The notes: generated by a model not told the origin, from the sequence alone. A stretch of 64,000 bases of DNA from Aestuariivivens insulae (GCF_022662195.1 NZ_JAKMCS010000002.1:310001-374000), one strand, 5' to 3'. Counted from the first letter of the stretch, positions 51,527 to 60,078 are shown. Numbers and translations are program-made.

Positions 51527-52313
51527 TAGAAATCTTAACTACCAATCCCTCATTAGCACGAATATTAAAAACCGTATCATCTTCAAAAATGAAGTATTGC
51601 CCTTTTATACCAACCAATTTACCAGTATAGTTTTGTGCTTTTACAATATTTAAACTTTTGGGCTTCTCCGGAAATCGATTGACGGGGAATTCCAAATTAG
51701 TTTCCGTATTGCTTTCAATAAAGTAATCTTTAGCCTCATCTGGAATAAATGGTCTTAAACGTTCCCGCCATGCTACTAAATCTTCATCTTTTATTTCATT
51801 TTTAAGCATGGTACGCCAATTGGTTTTATCGCTTACATGGTCTTTTAAAGCAACTTCCGTTATACCTGCCAAGTACCTGTTGGGCACTTCAACAATTTCA
51901 ATGGCCTCATGGGCACCCTGATCTATCCATCGTGTAGGCACTTGATTTTTTCGGGTAACCCCAACTTTCACATTACTGGAATTGGCCAAATACACAATAT
52001 GGGGCTGTAACTGCACTTGCTTTTCAAATTCCAAATCTCGATCTTCCTTACCCAAATGCGCCGTACTTAATTCGGGACGCATGACCCAATCTGCCGCTTG
52101 TGGCACTTCATAAAAGCACTGTTTATCGAAACCTTGCCTATAAATAGGCTTATCCAATCCACAGTTTAAACATTGATACTTAACAAATTGAATTGTTATG
52201 GTTTTATTGAGCAACTGATTGACATTTATAAAGTCGTTTTCAAACACTAAATAGTATTGAATAGGGTTGGAAAATTCCGTTTCCATTTTTGTTAACACAC
52301 CTTGGTAGAACAT
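51519..52313 (-). CDS. DUF2797 domain protein
   Basis: 264 aa. A small zinc-ribbon-like segment near residues 48-72 ('YQCLNCGLDKPIYRQGFDKQ' followed by C) precedes 'VYLANSSNVKVGVTRKNQVP' and 'RWIDQGAHEAIEIVEVPNR', the core of DUF2797, which resembles a GIY-YIG-type nuclease fold. Function unknown; cytosolic, with no signal peptide. The start MFYQGVLTKMETE is kept because homologues typically begin this way. It converges with the AsmA-like gene, sharing 8 bp, and diverges from the GH3-like gene. Confidence 0.85.
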   Translation of the reverse strand: MFYQGVLTKMETEFSNPIQYYLVFENDFINVNQLLNKTITIQFVKYQCLNCGLDKPIYRQGFDKQCFYEVPQAADWVMRPELSTAHLGKEDRDLEFEKQVQLQPHIVYLANSSNVKVGVTRKNQVPTRWIDQGAHEAIEIVEVPNRYLAGITEVALKDHVSDKTNWRTMLKNEIKDEDLVAWRERLRPFIPDEAKDYFIESNTETNLEFPVNRFPEKPKSLNIVKAQNYTGKLVGIKGQYFIFEDDTVFNIRANEGLVVKISIN

Positions 52314-52355
52314 GAAAAAAAGTATTACTTTAGAAATTTTAAAGATAAAATAAAT

Positions 52356-53870
52356 ATGCCAATTCCTTTAGTTAATTCTATAGCCTCTTGGTTTCTCAAG
52401 AAAAGGTTTCACCAAATAGAATTGTTTCTTAAATATCCGCATGAAGTCCAAAACGAATTACTGTTAAGTCTTCTGGATTATGCCAAACATACGGAAATTG
52501 GCAAACAATACGATTTTGCATCCATTAAAAACTATAAGACGTTTACTGAACGCATTCCCATTAAGAACTATGAAGGCTGGCAAGATACCATAGAACGTGC
52601 CCGCCAAGGAGAATCCAATATTTTTTGGCCAACACCCATAAAATGGTTTGCTAAATCCAGTGGTACAACAGGCGCAAAAAGTAAATTCATTCCGGTTAGC
52701 GAAGAATCGCTTGAAGATTGCCACTATGCTGCCAGTAAGGATTTACTTTGCATGTATCTAAACAATAATGAAGACTCTCAACTCTTTACCGGCAAGAGCC
52801 TGCGTTTGGGTGGAAGCAAAGAGCTATATAAAGAAAATGGAACTGTTTTTGGGGATTTATCTGCTATTTTAATTGACAATATGCCATTTTGGGCAGAATT
52901 TAGTAGCACCCCAAGTAATAAAGTTTCCTTAATGAGTGATTGGGAACATAAAATGCAAGCTATTGTTAATGAAACTATAGAGGAAAATGTTACTAGCCTT
53001 GCCGGTGTTCCGTCATGGATGTTGGTGCTCCTGAATAACGTTCTGGAAACAACCGGCAAAACTAACCTAACGGAGGTTTGGCCTAATTTAGAAGTTTATT
53101 TCCACGGTGGAGTTAGCTTTACCCCTTATATAGACCAGTATAAAAAGATTTTACCTAAAAGTGGATTTAAGTTTTATGAGATCTATAATGCTTCGGAAGG
53201 ATTCTTTGCCATACAAGACCAAAACAACTCCAGTGAATTATTACTTATGCTAGACTATGGGATTTTCTATGAATTTATTCCTATGGACATTTATGCGACC
53301 CCAGAAGAAAAGGCCATTCCCCTTAGTGAAGTAAAGCTTAATGTAAATTATGCAGTCATTATAACCACCAATGCTGGTTTATGGCGCTATAAAATAGGAG
53401 ATACTGTTAGGTTCACCTCCTTAAGCCCTTATAGGATAAAAATTTCGGGCAGGACCAAGCATCATATTAATGTCTTTGGCGAAGAACTCATTATTGAAAA
53501 TGCAGAAGAGGCCTTAAAGAAGGTATGCAAACGTACCAAAGCCGAAATTGTAGATTTTACGGCCGCCCCTATCTTTATGAACGGCAAGGAAAAGGGAGCC
53601 CACGAATGGCTTATTGAGTTTAGAACACCCCCCAAAGACCTAAATTATTTTACCGAACTGTTTGACAATGCATTAAAAGCTTTGAACTCGGATTATGAAG
53701 CCAAACGCTACAATAACATGACCTTAAACAAACCAACTATACATGTTGCCCGAGAGCATTTGTTTTACGATTGGCTAAAACAAAACAATAAATTAGGAGG
53801 ACAGCATAAAGTTCCTAGACTTTCAAACACTAGAAATTATTTAGAAGCGCTTTTAAAACTAAACTTATAA
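52356..53870 (+). CDS. GH3 (auxin-responsive promoter) family acyl-amido-synthetase-like protein
   Basis: 504 aa from the ATG at 52356 (MPIPLVNSIASWFLKKRFHQ), the usual bacterial start; the open frame begins at a TTG at 52302 overlapping the divergent gene. ATP-binding motif WFAKSSGTTGAKSKFIPVS sits near residue 105. 'SLAGVPSWMLVLLNNVLE', 'FYEIYNASEGFFAIQD' and 'GLWRYKIGDTVRF' are the adenylate-forming motifs of GH3 enzymes. Plant GH3 enzymes conjugate amino acids to acyl acids; the substrate of bacterial homologues is not known. It appears monocistronic. Confidence 0.9.
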   Translation: MPIPLVNSIASWFLKKRFHQIELFLKYPHEVQNELLLSLLDYAKHTEIGKQYDFASIKNYKTFTERIPIKNYEGWQDTIERARQGESNIFWPTPIKWFAKSSGTTGAKSKFIPVSEESLEDCHYAASKDLLCMYLNNNEDSQLFTGKSLRLGGSKELYKENGTVFGDLSAILIDNMPFWAEFSSTPSNKVSLMSDWEHKMQAIVNETIEENVTSLAGVPSWMLVLLNNVLETTGKTNLTEVWPNLEVYFHGGVSFTPYIDQYKKILPKSGFKFYEIYNASEGFFAIQDQNNSSELLLMLDYGIFYEFIPMDIYATPEEKAIPLSEVKLNVNYAVIITTNAGLWRYKIGDTVRFTSLSPYRIKISGRTKHHINVFGEELIIENAEEALKKVCKRTKAEIVDFTAAPIFMNGKEKGAHEWLIEFRTPPKDLNYFTELFDNALKALNSDYEAKRYNNMTLNKPTIHVAREHLFYDWLKQNNKLGGQHKVPRLSNTRNYLEALLKLNL

Positions 53871-54050
53871 TCTTACTTTTTAATCGACCAACTGTATGCC
53901 CAAAAGTTGTTTAACGAGTATTTTTTCGTCTTATCTAAAAGCCTTTAAAAACTTTTGTACGCTGGTTATTTCAGTATATTTTTAGTCCATAATTAGTAAA
54001 GACTTTCCTCATAGTGCTTTTATATTAATTAACTATCCATATTAAAATAA

Positions 54051-54078
54051 AAAACCACGCTTAAAAGCGTGGTTTTTT
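54051..54078. terminator. Bidirectional terminator between the GH3-like gene and clpX
   Basis: A perfect 10-bp stem AAAACCACGC/GCGTGGTTTT with a 6-nt loop, flanked by A-runs on the left and T-runs on the right. It sits 22 bp past the clpX stop on the minus strand and also serves the plus strand. Confidence 0.9.
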
Positions 54079-54100
54079 ATTTATCAAACTAATAATTTAT

Positions 54101-55333
54101 TTATGACACCGCTTTTAATTTCTTAAGCGTGGTCTTTGTTAATTTTTCCTCGGCATACAGTTTAGTTACATTGAATTTCTTCTCATCACTGCTAGGCAAT
54201 TCGAACATAGCATCGGTTAGGATTTCCTCACAAAGCGAACGTAACCCGCGAGCACCCAATTTATATTCAATGGCTTTATCGACTATAAAATTCAAAGCGC
54301 CATCGGTAATAGTAAAGTCTATATCGTCCATAGCAAACAGCTTTTTATACTGTTTGATAATGGCATTTTTTGGCTCTGTTAAAATAGCCCTTAAGGTCTT
54401 GGCATCCAACGGATCCATATACGTTAATACAGGTAAACGCCCAATGATTTCAGGAATAAGTCCAAAATCTTTTAAATCCTTAGGAATAATATATTGTAAC
54501 AAGTGGTTTTGATCTACAACATCATCAGATATGGATGCACTATAACCCACGGCCTGCATATTCAAACGTTTGGAAATAACACGTTCAATACCATCAAAAG
54601 CTCCACCAGCTATAAACAAAATATTTTCGGTATTAACTTCAATAAACTTTTGGTCTGGGTGCTTTCTACCCCCTTTTGGTGGCACATTAACCACAGTACC
54701 CTCTAAAAGTTTCAACAGGGCCTGTTGCACTCCTTCACCGGAAACATCCCTGGTTATAGATGGATTATCACTCTTACGGGCAATTTTATCAATTTCATCA
54801 ATAAAGACAATACCCTTTTCGGCTTTATCCAAATTATAATCTGCCGCTTGCAATAAACGTGTTAAAATACTCTCTACATCTTCACCAACATAACCTGCTT
54901 CGGTTAACACCGTAGCATCAACAATAGCTAGTGGTACGTTAAGCATCCTTGCTATTGTTTTTGCCATTAAGGTTTTACCAGTTCCTGTTTGCCCCACCAT
55001 AATGATATTACTCTTTTGAATATCAATATCATCATTTGAAACGGGTTGTAACAAACGTTTATAATGATTATAAACAGCTACAGACATTACCTTTTTGGTC
55101 ATATCCTGACCTATAATGTAAGTATCCAAAAACTCCTTTATTTGCTGTGGTTTACGCAGTTTCAATTCTGCCGAAAGGTCACTACTGTCACTCTGTTTAG
55201 ATTCTTCAATAACAATACCGTGTGCTTGCTCAATACATCTATCGCAAATGTGGGCATCTAATCCTGCTATTAACAAGTTGGTTTCTGGTTTTTTTCTACC
55301 ACAAAACGAACATTCTAATTCTTCTTTTGCCAT
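54101..55333 (-). CDS. clpX: ATP-dependent Clp protease ATP-binding subunit ClpX
   Basis: 410 aa AAA+ unfoldase. N-terminal zinc finger '[14 protein letters not shown]' and 'HICDRCIEQ' (four Cys). Walker [19 protein letters not shown] near residue 116; Walker B '[18 protein letters not shown]'; pore loop '[12 protein letters not shown]'; sensor region '[20 protein letters not shown]'. It feeds unfolded substrates into ClpP. It lies downstream of clpP, with a 253-bp gap that holds a large fold-back repeat rather than the tight spacing often seen. Confidence 0.97.
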   Translation of the reverse strand: MAKEELECSFCGRKKPETNLLIAGLDAHICDRCIEQAHGIVIEESKQSDSSDLSAELKLRKPQQIKEFLDTYIIGQDMTKKVMSVAVYNHYKRLLQPVSNDDIDIQKSNIIMVGQTGTGKTLMAKTIARMLNVPLAIVDATVLTEAGYVGEDVESILTRLLQAADYNLDKAEKGIVFIDEIDKIARKSDNPSITRDVSGEGVQQALLKLLEGTVVNVPPKGGRKHPDQKFIEVNTENILFIAGGAFDGIERVISKRLNMQAVGYSASISDDVVDQNHLLQYIIPKDLKDFGLIPEIIGRLPVLTYMDPLDAKTLRAILTEPKNAIIKQYKKLFAMDDIDFTITDGALNFIVDKAIEYKLGARGLRSLCEEILTDAMFELPSSDEKKFNVTKLYAEEKLTKTTLKKLKAVS

Positions 55334-55430
55334 TAATTACTTTTTTAATCCCTCTATTAACACCTTATTCTAAGTTTTTATATTTTCCACACTTAAAAAT
55401 GAATTATATAAAACTACATTAAAAATTAGG

Positions 55431-55524
55431 TTGTCATTTCGAACGTGGGACGAGGAGGAATCTCATCATTTAATAGTTCTATGGGATTTCTCGTCGCTCG
55501 TTCCTCGCTCTGTCGAAATGACAA
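55431..55524. repeat. 94-bp fold-back repeat, TGTCATTTCGA type (clpX-clpP intergenic)
   Basis: TTGTCATTTCGA (55431-55442) pairs perfectly with TCGAAATGACAA (55513-55524). Inner arms are imperfectly complementary: 'GGAATCTCAT' against 'ATGGGATTTC', and 'ACGAGGA' against 'TCCTCGC'. It has no coding capacity. A half copy of the same sequence is at 45285-45315, and a diverged version is at about 56303-56330. Confidence 0.8.
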
Positions 55525-55586
55525 ATTATCTATTTAACTTTAAAAAACTCAAGTTAATAAGGCTTTATAAATCTACAAATTTTATT

Positions 55587-56261
55587 TTAATTCCTTACTA
55601 GCACTTCATCTATCATACCATACTCCTTGGCTTTATCGGCTTTCATCCAATAGTCTCGATCGCTATCGTTGTATACTTTGTCGTAATCTTGACCGGAGTG
55701 CTTACTTATAATTTTATACAGTTCTTCTTTTAGGATTAATATTTCCCTCGCCGTAATTTCTATATCGCTGGCCTGGCCTTGAGCACCTCCAAGGGGTTGA
55801 TGGATCATTACCCTAGAATGGGTAAGCCCGCTACGTTTGCCCTTTTCTCCAGCACAAAGCAATACGGCTCCCATCGAAGCTGCCATACCTGTACAAATAG
55901 TTGCTACATTTGGTTTGATAAACTGCATGGTATCGTAAATGCCTAAACCTGCATAAACACTTCCTCCTGGCGAATTGATATAAATTTGAATGTCTTTTGA
56001 AGCATCTGTACTTTCCAAGAATAAAAGCTGGGCCTGAACTATATTGGCTACCTGATCGTTAATTGCTGTACCTAGAAATATAATCCTATCCATCATTAAT
56101 CTTGAAAACACATCCATTGCTACAGCATTCATCTGGCGCTCTTCTATAATGTTTGGCGTTAAATTAGTAGGATACATGCTACTAACAATTTTGTTATAAT
56201 AGGTACTACTGATACCTTGGTCTTTTATCGCGAATTTTTCAAATTCCTTTGCGTAATTCAT
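55587..56261 (-). CDS. clpP: ATP-dependent Clp protease proteolytic subunit ClpP
   Basis: 224 aa from the ATG at 56261 ([18 protein letters not shown]). The frame is open to 56342, but the extra 27 codons cross a repeat-like sequence and are not ClpP-like. Catalytic Ser129 lies in [16 protein letters not shown] and His154 in [18 protein letters not shown]. '[20 protein letters not shown]' is the oxyanion-hole region. It forms the tetradecameric protease with ClpX. Gene order on the minus strand is tig, clpP, clpX, the conserved bacterial arrangement. Confidence 0.96.
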   Translation of the reverse strand: MNYAKEFEKFAIKDQGISSTYYNKIVSSMYPTNLTPNIIEERQMNAVAMDVFSRLMMDRIIFLGTAINDQVANIVQAQLLFLESTDASKDIQIYINSPGGSVYAGLGIYDTMQFIKPNVATICTGMAASMGAVLLCAGEKGKRSGLTHSRVMIHQPLGGAQGQASDIEITAREILILKEELYKIISKHSGQDYDKVYNDSDRDYWMKADKAKEYGMIDEVLVRN

Positions 56262-56302
56262 AATGTTTATTCTAATTTTATTTGAATCGATTATCTGATA
56301 AG

Positions 56303-56330
56303 TGTCATTCTGAATGAAATGAAAAATCCC
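56303..56330 (+). repeat. Diverged TGTCATT-type repeat upstream of clpP
   Basis: TGTCATTCTGAATGAAATG then AAAAATCCC. It has the same opening (TGTCATT) and the same (G/A)AAATC-type end as the copies at 45285 and 55431, but is otherwise diverged. It lies 41 bp upstream of the chosen clpP start. Confidence 0.45.
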
Positions 56331-56421
56331 TAAATAAATCAAGATGCTTTTCTTACGCCCTGAACGACAATTAACTATACTTTAATCAGTGAACTTTTAT
56401 ACCTGTTTCCCCTGAATAAAA

Positions 56422-56452
56422 AAGCGCTTAAACTGTCTTGGTTTAAGCGCTT
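56422..56452 (-). terminator. Rho-independent terminator of tig
   Basis: A perfect 12-bp stem AAGCGCTTAAAC/GTTTAAGCGCTT with a 7-nt loop; the minus-strand exit is T-rich (TTTTTTATTC). It lies 24 bp past the tig stop, so clpP is not simply read through from tig. Confidence 0.9.
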
Positions 56453-56476
56453 AAATATAATGAATTATTATTTGTT

Positions 56477-57805
56477 TTATTTATCTCCGTAAACTTCTTT
56501 AACAAAGTCTTCGTAACTTAATTCTTTTACTTTTATATTCGCCTTTTCCTTATAAACTTCTAGCAATTTCTGGCTAATTAACTGTTCTGAAATACGACGG
56601 GCTTCCTCTTGGTTAGACAACACACGTGCAGCGATATCATCTAATTCTTTGTCTGAAGGACTCATTTGACCAAACTGTGCCATTTGCGCTTTAATCATTT
56701 CTCTGGCATGATTTTTAATATCGTCCATAGTAACTTGAACGTTATTTTCTTCAATCAATTTACCTTCAATCAACTGGTATCTTAAACTCTTTTCAGACTT
56801 TTCGTATTCTTCTTGAGCTTGGGCTTGGTCCAATTGTTTTTCCCCTGCATTTTGCAACCATTTGGTCAAAAACTCAGCTGGCAAATCAAACTTGGTATTT
56901 TCAACCAAATATTCAGTAACGTCGTTTAACAGTTTTTGATCTGCTTGCTGAACGAATTGCTTTTCGGCATCTTCTTTTATTTTTGTCTTCAATTCTGTTA
57001 CAGACTTCACCACGTCTTTACCAAACAGCTTATCGAACAATTCCTGGTCTAAGTCGGCCAATTCGCGCTTATTAATTTCAGTAATGGTAAAAGTGACCTC
57101 AATATCTAACCCATGAACCTCATCATGACCTAATTTTAAGGCATGCATCAACTCATGGTCATCATTATAAAGTCCTTTGGTCTTTAAGGTGATAACATCG
57201 CCAACTTTAGCCCCAACAAATTTCTTTTCGGTAGCTTTTCCTTTAAACTTATCTAAAGTTAAAGTTACTGTATTGTCAATTTCCTTTTCTTCATTTTTGT
57301 AAGTTCCAGTAACCTCACTATCATTTTCTACAACATCTTGGGACACCAATTTTCCATACTGCTTTTGGATACGCTCTACTTGCTCGTCAATCATTTTATC
57401 GTCAGCAATAATATTATATTGCGTAATGGCCTTTTTACTTTTTAACTCCACTTCAAACTCTGGAGCCAATCCTAATTCGAATTCAAAGGTAAACGCCTCG
57501 GCATCCCAATCGATATTATCTTGAGGTTTTGGTAACGGTTGCCCTAAAACATCCAACTTCTCCTCGGTTAGGTACTTGTTTAACGCATCTTGCAATAATT
57601 TGTTCACTTCATCAACCAATACAGCTTTACCATATTGCTTTTTTACCATCCCCATAGGCACTTGTCCTTTTCTAAATCCGGGAATGTTAGCTGTTTTGCG
57701 ATAATCGGATAAGATTTTTTCAACTTTATCGCTATAGTCTTCTTTAGCAATATCTACCTTTACTACCGCATTTAATGCATCAACGTTTTCTCTTGTAATA
57801 TTCAT
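56477..57805 (-). CDS. tig: Trigger factor (ribosome-associated peptidyl-prolyl isomerase chaperone)
   Basis: 442 aa. The N-terminal ribosome-binding domain carries the signature IPGFRKGQVP (residues 41-50), which contacts L23. The middle PPIase (FKBP-like) part runs about 150-240 and is diverged. The C-terminal helical chaperone domain ends 'DFVKEVYGDK'. It guards nascent chains at the ribosome exit. It is the first gene of the tig-clpP-clpX cluster, with its own promoter (57945-57976), a roughly 130-nt leader containing a repeat palindrome, and its own terminator. Confidence 0.95.
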   Translation of the reverse strand: MNITRENVDALNAVVKVDIAKEDYSDKVEKILSDYRKTANIPGFRKGQVPMGMVKKQYGKAVLVDEVNKLLQDALNKYLTEEKLDVLGQPLPKPQDNIDWDAEAFTFEFELGLAPEFEVELKSKKAITQYNIIADDKMIDEQVERIQKQYGKLVSQDVVENDSEVTGTYKNEEKEIDNTVTLTLDKFKGKATEKKFVGAKVGDVITLKTKGLYNDDHELMHALKLGHDEVHGLDIEVTFTITEINKRELADLDQELFDKLFGKDVVKSVTELKTKIKEDAEKQFVQQADQKLLNDVTEYLVENTKFDLPAEFLTKWLQNAGEKQLDQAQAQEEYEKSEKSLRYQLIEGKLIEENNVQVTMDDIKNHAREMIKAQMAQFGQMSPSDKELDDIAARVLSNQEEARRISEQLISQKLLEVYKEKANIKVKELSYEDFVKEVYGDK

Positions 57806-57861
57806 TTTAATGATATCTAACCTAAACAGGTATTTAACAAAATATATTTAGTTTAATATAG

Positions 57862-57881
57862 ATTCCCTTTTCCAAGGGAAT
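57862..57881. repeat. 20-bp palindrome ATTCCC-N8-GGGAAT in the tig leader
   Basis: ATTCCCTTTTCCAAGGGAAT matches exactly the form ATTCCC-N8-GGGAAT known as dRS3 in Neisseria. It is followed by GACAATCTC. A further palindrome, TTTCGAGA-CAAT-TCTCGAAA, lies at 57899-57918 in the same leader. Confidence 0.8.
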
Positions 57882-57937
57882 GACAATCTCAATCGAAATT
57901 TCGAGACAATTCTCGAAAAGTTTTTATTGACTAAAAT

Positions 57938-57971
57938 CGGGATGCAAAAGTATAACATTTTTTGCATCCCG
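57938..57971. repeat. 12-bp inverted repeat spanning the tig promoter
   Basis: CGGGATGCAAAA (57938-57949) and TTTTGCATCCCG (57960-57971) form a perfect stem with a 10-nt loop. The -7 element of the tig promoter lies partly in the left arm. It could be an operator, or a hairpin ending the upstream transcript (stop at 58000). Confidence 0.7.
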
Positions 57972-57976
57972 ACAAA
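57945..57976 (-). promoter_or_regulatory. Bacteroidota-type promoter of tig
   Basis: On the minus strand TTTG (57976-57973) is followed after exactly 20 nt by TACTTTTG (57952-57945), matching TTG-N17-23-TAnnTTTG. The predicted start leaves a leader of about 130 nt before the tig ATG at 57805. Confidence 0.75.
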
Positions 57977-57999
57977 GTTTTAATTGCTTGATTTTGAAG

Positions 58000-58347
58000 C
58001 TATTTTTTATCTTCTTTTAAAAGTGAATGAAGTATGGATTGCAGTATAGAAAGTAACACACTAAAAATTAATGCCCACCAAATATTAGTCACCGAAAACC
58101 CAGTGATTAAACTATCGGCCAATAAAATAATTAAGGCGTTAATGATAAGCAAAAACAAACCTAAGGTTACAATGGTAATGGGCAATGTAAAAATGATTAA
58201 AACAGGCTTTACCAATAAGTTTAAAACAGACAATACCACCGCAACAACAAAGGCTGTCATATAACCATCTACATATACACCCGACAAGGCATTGGCAAGT
58301 AAGACTACCGCAACGGCATTTAACAAAAGTTTAAGTATGAGTTTCAT
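58000..58347 (-). CDS. Small membrane protein, phage holin family IV-like (PF04020 type)
   Basis: 115 aa, almost entirely hydrophobic, with four membrane segments (about 2-22, 28-45, 50-75, 85-108). 'VDGYMTAFVVAVVLSVLNLL' and 'KPVLIIFTLPITIVTLGLFL' with 'LINALIILLADSLITGF' are typical of this family. Despite the name it is usually a chromosomal membrane protein of unknown role, and no phage genes are nearby. It ends the minus-strand group 58354-60795, 6 bp after the methyltransferase gene. Confidence 0.88.
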   Translation of the reverse strand: MKLILKLLLNAVAVVLLANALSGVYVDGYMTAFVVAVVLSVLNLLVKPVLIIFTLPITIVTLGLFLLIINALIILLADSLITGFSVTNIWWALIFSVLLSILQSILHSLLKEDKK

Positions 58348-58353
58348 GATATT

Positions 58354-59217
58354 TTAATTTAAACGTTTAAAAATAACTATATCTTGGAATTCTTTCTTTG
58401 TCCCATCAAACATTTTACTTTTCCAAAAGCCATCTGTAATACTCAAGCATTCTAAGTTAGCCTTTTTAAGCATGCCTCTCAAGACATCTTTATGTATAGC
58501 AATATTACCAGATTTAACATTGCCATTCATCAATCTATACCCTTCTCTTTTGTATGGAAAGCTAAAATGTTCTCTTTTAGCTATATCATCTTCATCATCC
58601 GAATCATATAGGAAAAACGTAGAAAAACACAACCCTTCTGGCTTCACAACCCTTGCTATTTCAGAAAAATAATGTTGAATTTCATCTAACTGCATATGTG
58701 TAAATAACGAAATTGAGAACACCTTATCAAAACTATTATTGGCATAAGGAAATTCAAATTCTGTTGCCTTTAACTTAGAGGTATTATACAAATCATTAAA
58801 AAGAGGCACATATTTGAACTTAAAATTGGAAAAATCCTTACCTATACCTTTATTACACCAATTTACACCTTGTTCAACAACATCAAATCCATCATAACTC
58901 CCATCTGAATTAAGGTAGCTTGTTAGAGCTATAGCTGTTCTGCCTACTCCACTACCTATATCTAAAATTTTATCATTTGGCAATAGATCTATTTCTTCTT
59001 TCAGTAAATTTAACTGGAACAGACCTTGCTTGATATATTCTTTTGAACCTATTGAAGACCCTGTATAAATCATTCCTCTAGATGGTACATATTTATGTCT
59101 TCTAGACAAAACCTTATCAAAAAAATCTATTGGAAAATAATATAATCTTCGTAAAAAAAACCTTTGCTTTACAGATAAACCATACCAAATATTTCTTAAC
59201 CTATTTGTTTTCTTCAT
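58354..59217 (-). CDS. Class I SAM-dependent methyltransferase
   Basis: 287 aa. Motif I is DKILDIGSGVGRTAIALTSY (near residue 80), followed by 'GFDVVEQGVNWCNKGIG' (motif II) and 'SFDKVFSISLFTHMQLDEIQ' (motif IV). A basic N-terminus with 'KQRFFLRRLYYFPIDFF' may bind membranes or nucleic acid. 'FSEIARVVKPEGLCFSTFF' is typical of UbiE-like methyltransferases. The substrate is unknown. It starts 9 bp after the alpha/beta hydrolase gene and is probably cotranscribed. Codon use looks somewhat more AT-rich than its neighbours; this is an impression, not a calculation. Confidence 0.87.
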   Translation of the reverse strand: MKKTNRLRNIWYGLSVKQRFFLRRLYYFPIDFFDKVLSRRHKYVPSRGMIYTGSSIGSKEYIKQGLFQLNLLKEEIDLLPNDKILDIGSGVGRTAIALTSYLNSDGSYDGFDVVEQGVNWCNKGIGKDFSNFKFKYVPLFNDLYNTSKLKATEFEFPYANNSFDKVFSISLFTHMQLDEIQHYFSEIARVVKPEGLCFSTFFLYDSDDEDDIAKREHFSFPYKREGYRLMNGNVKSGNIAIHKDVLRGMLKKANLECLSITDGFWKSKMFDGTKKEFQDIVIFKRLN

Positions 59218-59226
59218 ATAATAATT

Positions 59227-59988
59227 TTATACAAACTTGATAACTTCATCAAAAAAATCTTCTGGATTTTCGGCATGCAACCAATGCCCAGAATTAGCAA
59301 TGGTTACAATTTTAGCATTTGGAAAATGATTGGTAATGATACTTTCATCATCAACACCTATATATTCTGATCGATCACCCCGCAAAAACAAAGTTTCCTT
59401 TTCAAAAACAGCAAATGCAGGTAAAGCTTCACCTATCTCGCTAACCTCACGCTTTAAAACGTCTAGGTTAATACGCAACCCTAAACGCCCTTTTTCTACC
59501 CAATACAAGTTTTTTAGTAAAAACTGCCTCGTCCCAAATTCGGAAACATAGTTACTTAAAATGTTATCGGCTTCACCCCTGCTTTTTACTTCATCGAAAT
59601 TTAATGCCGAAAGGCCTTCCAGAATCATATCGTGGTGTACTGGATAAAATCGCGGAGATATATCGGCCACCAATAATTTTGAAACTATTTCTGGGTATAA
59701 GGCTGAAAACAACATGGCTGTTTTTCCACCCATGGAGTGTCCCAATAAAATAATGTCTTTTAATTGATAGTGTTCGCAATAGGTTTTTAAATCTTCAGCA
59801 AGGAGCTCGTAATTAAAATCATTGCTCCAAAAACTTCTACCATGGTTTCTTTGGTCCACCAAATGCACCTGAAACCCTTGATCGCCAAACTGTTTCCCAA
59901 GTGTTTTCCAATTATCGTTCATCCCCAAAAACCCATGCAGAATTATAAATGGTTTTCCCTCGCCTATAATATTTGAATGTAAAAGCAT
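59227..59988 (-). CDS. Alpha/beta-fold hydrolase (YbfF-like esterase)
   Basis: 253 aa cytosolic hydrolase. The oxyanion-hole region is FIILHGFLGMNDNW, the nucleophile Ser lies in LGHSMGGKTAM (near residue 85), the acid is probably Asp in 'FLRGDRSEYIGVDD', and the catalytic His in 'NSGHWLHAENPEDFF'. 'QVHLVDQRNHGRSF' is typical of the YbfF/menaquinone-hydrolase-like group. The substrate is unknown. A paired-hairpin element lies directly upstream of the start codon, between this gene and pdxJ. Confidence 0.9.
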   Translation of the reverse strand: MLLHSNIIGEGKPFIILHGFLGMNDNWKTLGKQFGDQGFQVHLVDQRNHGRSFWSNDFNYELLAEDLKTYCEHYQLKDIILLGHSMGGKTAMLFSALYPEIVSKLLVADISPRFYPVHHDMILEGLSALNFDEVKSRGEADNILSNYVSEFGTRQFLLKNLYWVEKGRLGLRINLDVLKREVSEIGEALPAFAVFEKETLFLRGDRSEYIGVDDESIITNHFPNAKIVTIANSGHWLHAENPEDFFDEVIKFV

Positions 59989-59998
59989 CTACCCACTT

Positions 59999-60071
59999 CG
60001 TGGCAAAAGCTCTCGAAGCCACGTTAATTTAAATATTATTCAAAAGGGAGACTTCGAGAGCTTTTGTCTCC
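59999..60071 (+). repeat. Paired-hairpin element with complementary loops, copy 3 (pdxJ-hydrolase gap)
   Basis: Hairpin 1 has a 6-bp stem CGTGGC/GCCACG (59999-60004, 60018-60023) around the 13-nt loop AAAAGCTCTCGAA. After 23 nt comes hairpin 2, GGAGAC/GTCTCC (60047-60052, 60066-60071), around the 13-nt loop TTCGAGAGCTTTT. The two loops are perfect reverse complements over all 13 nt. Hairpin 2 shares TTCGAGAGC with copies 1 and 2 and, like copy 1, is followed by AAACAAT. The flanking genes are on the minus strand. Confidence 0.85.
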
Positions 60072-60078
60072 AAACAAT

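Noticed and set aside
54503-54839. Plus-strand ORFs inside clpX
   Set aside because: Shadow frames of a strongly conserved gene; no supporting motif.
58000-58347. Holin-like gene as evidence of a prophage
   Set aside because: This family is common as a chromosomal membrane protein, and no other phage gene is in the window.
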